The notes under the pieces are model-generated. The model did not search any database. It had not been told where the DNA came from and saw only the letters and a list, made by a program, of their open reading frames with translations. This document shows, piece by piece, positions 61,001 to 64,000 of a DNA stretch of 64,000 bases. Both the position numbers and the translations under genes were made by a program. The stretch covers positions 21,546 to 85,545 of the forward strand of contig VCMS01000239.1 in NCBI GenBank assembly GCA_022539475.1. The letters run 5' to 3'. Each line of letters opens with the position of its first letter. Positions within the stretch are counted from its first letter, which is position 1. The stretch comes from Gracilaria domingensis (lineage: Eukaryota; Rhodophyta; Florideophyceae; Gracilariales; Gracilariaceae).

Positions 61001-63500
61001 AGAACGGGGTTTGTAGCAGCTCTTATATGCTAAATTCATTCAGTATAAAACTCTATGAAACAGAATGGTGACGAGAGTCGTCGCAGAAAGCAAAACAGAT
61101 GGTAGACATGAAAACCGTTCAGCCCTGTGTGCTTGAGGTGGTAGCACATGATTATCGTTCCAATTTTGAAATCGTATCGCTTCACCTTCCGTTAACAAAG
61201 CCTGTCACCAACAATACAAGAGAAGACATTAATCGACGTGTTGCGGAGATGCCGTAAAAGGCTGCCAATGGTGTTAGTTTTTCTTCTGTTGAGAGTCGAG
61301 ATAGAACCTCAGACTTCCAGTTCTAGAGCTATGAATTCCTGCCCACGACTTTGTCGAGGAGCGTTAAAGGCTTCAATCTGCCACCGAAGGGACGAAATAG
61401 AGTTTTCATTACATCATGCGCCACGATTGCACCTATAACTAGTCCAAGCGACGCCCGAGTACTGAGAGAAAACTGTTTTGATTGAAGCCCTGTCCTGCGC
61501 TCCCTATCAGATTTCAAAGATTTCCTTTACGAAAGGAAAACCATGTCAAGGTTTTTGTATGCTTTGGCCTCCATCATTCAAAGGAGATCTGCCTTTGTGA
61601 AGGTTCCATTCAGTGACCTGCCTTTCTTCGACGTGGACAAATCTATATGTAAACCTTTGGCAAAAAAGGTGCATTGCATTGGGGATAGATTTGCGTTTGT
61701 AAAGTTGCTGATTTGAGTACGTATCGTTCGAAATAAACGTGACTGGATGATTCTATTGCAGTGAGTAGCGTCTCTGACTAGAGGTTTTCGATTTCTGGAG
61801 TATTAATCAGCTTCAATTTGTCTGGATGCAAGTTGCGTAACTGTTCGAAGAGAGCTCTCCTTGTTCCCAACAGAATGCATAGAAACAAACTCTGGATCAA
61901 TCCTACCGTCAAGGGGTTTCGATGAACGACGGAATAAGAGATATGTAATCAGAACGCTTGAGAGTACCGCCTGAGATATACTCTCCCTCGCAAGACATAT
62001 ACTTCTTCCTGCCTCGTCTTTCTTTGCATATTCTAGAATAACTGAGTATGTATCTCTAACGCTTTTGGTTTGGTCTTGAGAGGGTCCAGTGAATGAAGTA
62101 AGAATGCTACTGCATAAAGATGAGAGAGGGGCCTCGAATCTATGACAGGAGCTCCCCGTTTTGGTCCCGTGAAGAGTTAACAGAATGTCGTTAGCCTCAA
62201 AAGTATCCGCACGAAAACTTGCAGAGGATGGCACACTCGACTTAGTTTGTCTTCGCCGATGAACTGAAACTTTCTGCGTGAGATTTAGAATGGGCTCCAG
62301 GACTTGACGAAGAGATTCTTGAAGGATTTGCATCCTGGACTCGCGTAGAGACTTGCTAGAAACGAATGGCATTGCGTCTGCTTCAGATGCGGAAACCTCG
62401 ATCAGTGTGGTAGGGAAGTATGCCACTACTGTGAGGTCATCACGGATGCACTTACGGCGTAGCTCGTCGGAGAAGTTGAGAAATATGAGGTGAAGAGGAT
62501 AGGCGGTAACTGATGTTTGCTTTAGAGTTGTTGAAGACTTATCGGTGTATACCTGCAGAAGACCTACGAAAGATTCACTGTAACTTATTTCTTGGAGTAC
62601 CACACTATTCTACTATCCAACGAGCACATGACTATTTCCTTAAGTTTTGAGGTGGCGTCTCTTGCGAGAGAGCCGGACATGGGGTGAGATATTTTCGTGG
62701 AGTGGGTCTGAGGTATAGGGTGGAAGAATGTGTTTTCGTTGTTAGCCAACTGGAGCTGTTTCAAAAGTGTCTGAACGGGGTCTCTCGTGTAGAGGGTGGC
62801 GCTGAACTTACATCTTTCTGGCCAGACAGTTCTTCGATTGAAACCGTCCTTTGAGGCGTATCGTTCGAAAATGGCGTTCTTCAGTTCTGTACAGCGCTTG
62901 GAACTTGTTATGGTCTCGTTGAATCGCTTTTGCGAGAATCGCGGGTCCCGAAGTAGCCCAATTAGCTCGTCTGCCTCACGATGACCAAGGTTGGAAGCTA
63001 CTGAAGCCAGACAAACCGTGAGATAATCCATATGCAAATCACCGAGGGCCTCCTCAGAAGGCACTGGGCGGGAACTGCTTCCGTGTTCTCGCTCTAATGC
63101 CGCGGACCCAGGGAAGGAGAAGCAAATGCGAACCGTCTGGAATGGGAGGGGCGCACGGAGTGTGGTCGACGATGTCTCGAACACCGGAGGCTCGGGAAGG
63201 CGACAAGGGGCAGTGACCGTTTCGGAAGATGCGGCCGCGTGCGCGGAAGCTTGAGAAGTTTGCTCTCCGAATGGGCCGCCTATTGTCGTCTTTCCAGCGC
63301 TGCTTTCGGACTAAACGGGCAATGGTTGACATGCTGTTGAGAGATAAGACTCCTCGGCGAGTAACGAAGGGGCCCACGCTTCTTATGTGTTCAGTAGTAG
63401 ACCATGGGAAGAAGAAATGAACGAGAAACGACGACAAAGACTGCAGAGAAGGGCGTCCGAAGGGAGAAGGAGGTCGAGCGACAGTCAAGATCGACGTCAT
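61001..63500 (-). pseudogene. Tnp2/Plavaka-like transposase, decayed inverted copy B
   Basis: This is the minus-strand homologue of 40,203-43,478. 63,500-63,054 aligns with the N-terminus but has frameshifts in and after the Cys/His finger. 63,184-62,585 and 62,603-61,803 cover the next ~470 residues with few changes (for example QKRFNETITSSKRCTELK). From 61,803 to about 61,200 homology continues at nucleotide level with many stops. The 3' third, including the KFHxLxH block, is barely recognisable. Divergence is well beyond that of copy A's intact frame, so copy B is older or unconstrained. Confidence 0.8.
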
Positions 63501-64000
63501 GCTGAGAACGGAGAATATATTTTGAGTTTAAATCACGTTGCTTCGTTTCAAAACACGGTAGGTAACGTCGACCCTCAACACACAGGTGTACTTTCTCGTT
63601 ATCTACACTGGTTATAACTGTGTTCTCCAGTTTTAAGCTGACAATGTCCAATTCTCGTTACAGAAAATATTCTTTCCCTCCGCCGCGCCGCGCGCACTCG
63701 ACGTCCGACCTTCCGTTACGAGTCGTGATCTTTGCGTCACATCCTGCGTTTTATTAGTCGCTCGTCGTAGCGTTTTCCGCCTCCACTTTATGAGAGGCTC
63801 CATTAAAGTAGGGGCGGAAGAATTTAGGGACGGAGTCATCCGTATCTCAGGATGTATTCCGCGTGACAAGTTTCTTTTCGTACGTATTCTGTTCCGTCTC
63901 CTTCCATGTCTTTGCTCTGAAAACTAAGCGAATCCTCACCGTTTTCTTCGTGATCTTGCGCTGCACGGAGGAATAGCTAATCCCCCCCAACTTCTTCTAT
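63501..64000 (-). repeat. Leader of transposon copy B
   Basis: This is the inverted counterpart of 39,755-40,202. It shares CTCAAAATATATTCTCCGTT next to the start, GAGATACGGATGACTCCGTC farther out, and a GGAAGGTCGGACGTCG block. Homology runs to within about 80 bp of the window end. Confidence 0.8.

Overview
This window is eukaryotic nuclear DNA, most likely from a photosynthetic organism. I lean towards a red alga (inference). The supporting evidence is a recognisable but broken plant/cyanobacterial-type phytoene desaturase, a broken phytol-kinase-like gene, a plastid-type ribulose-phosphate 3-epimerase fragment, and a very high load of LTR retrotransposons and DNA transposons. There are no bacterial operons, Shine-Dalgarno sites or intact rRNA or tRNA genes that I can support.

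Positions 1-20,000 are a nested retrotransposon stack. The oldest layer is a decayed minus-strand Ty1/copia element (about 15,046-18,570). A solo LTR with a perfect 5-bp target duplication (15,594-16,486) sits in its integrase. A large minus-strand Ty3/gypsy element sits in its reverse transcriptase; its LTRs are 14,087-15,045 and left edge-895. Its gag-protease is degenerate and most of its RT, RNase H and integrase are missing. Inside that element lies a young, near-complete plus-strand copia element (2,490-8,506) with 249-bp LTRs, TSD AGTAC and gag, protease, integrase, RT and RNase H frames broken by two in-frame stops.

Positions 20,000-32,400 are mostly gene-poor, AT-richer DNA. They hold a decayed DDE_Tnp_4/IS4EU-type transposase, two more LTRs (one split by an insert with an 8-bp TSD, one by a MITE-like element) and small unidentified ORFs. 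Positions 32,448-38,134 hold a third copia element whose LTR carries a regular array of heat-shock-element half sites. It is cut in the integrase region by the 3' LTR of a minus-strand Ty3 chromovirus. Between that chromovirus's chromodomain fragment and its 3' LTR lies a roughly 600-codon ORF on the opposite strand, interrupted by one amber stop.

Positions 38,500-46,000 hold hairpin clusters, a degenerate satellite and an intact 1,091-aa Tnp2/Plavaka-like (CACTA-type) transposase, with a convergent, fragmented accessory gene. A second, decayed copy of the same transposon lies inverted at 61,000-64,000. Between the two copies are the host-like genes: a truncated HAD phosphatase, a Rossmann-fold NAD(P)-binding protein with one in-frame stop, an epimerase 3' fragment and a coiled-coil protein. 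The same interval contains a long inverted repeat (49,984-50,455 and 55,143-55,613) around a decayed ORF, a GC-rich block of broken phytol kinase and phytoene desaturase genes, and an array of long palindromes with TTAGGG/CCCTAA cores.

Almost nothing in the window looks like a fully intact host gene; it reads as a transposon-rich, degenerating region.
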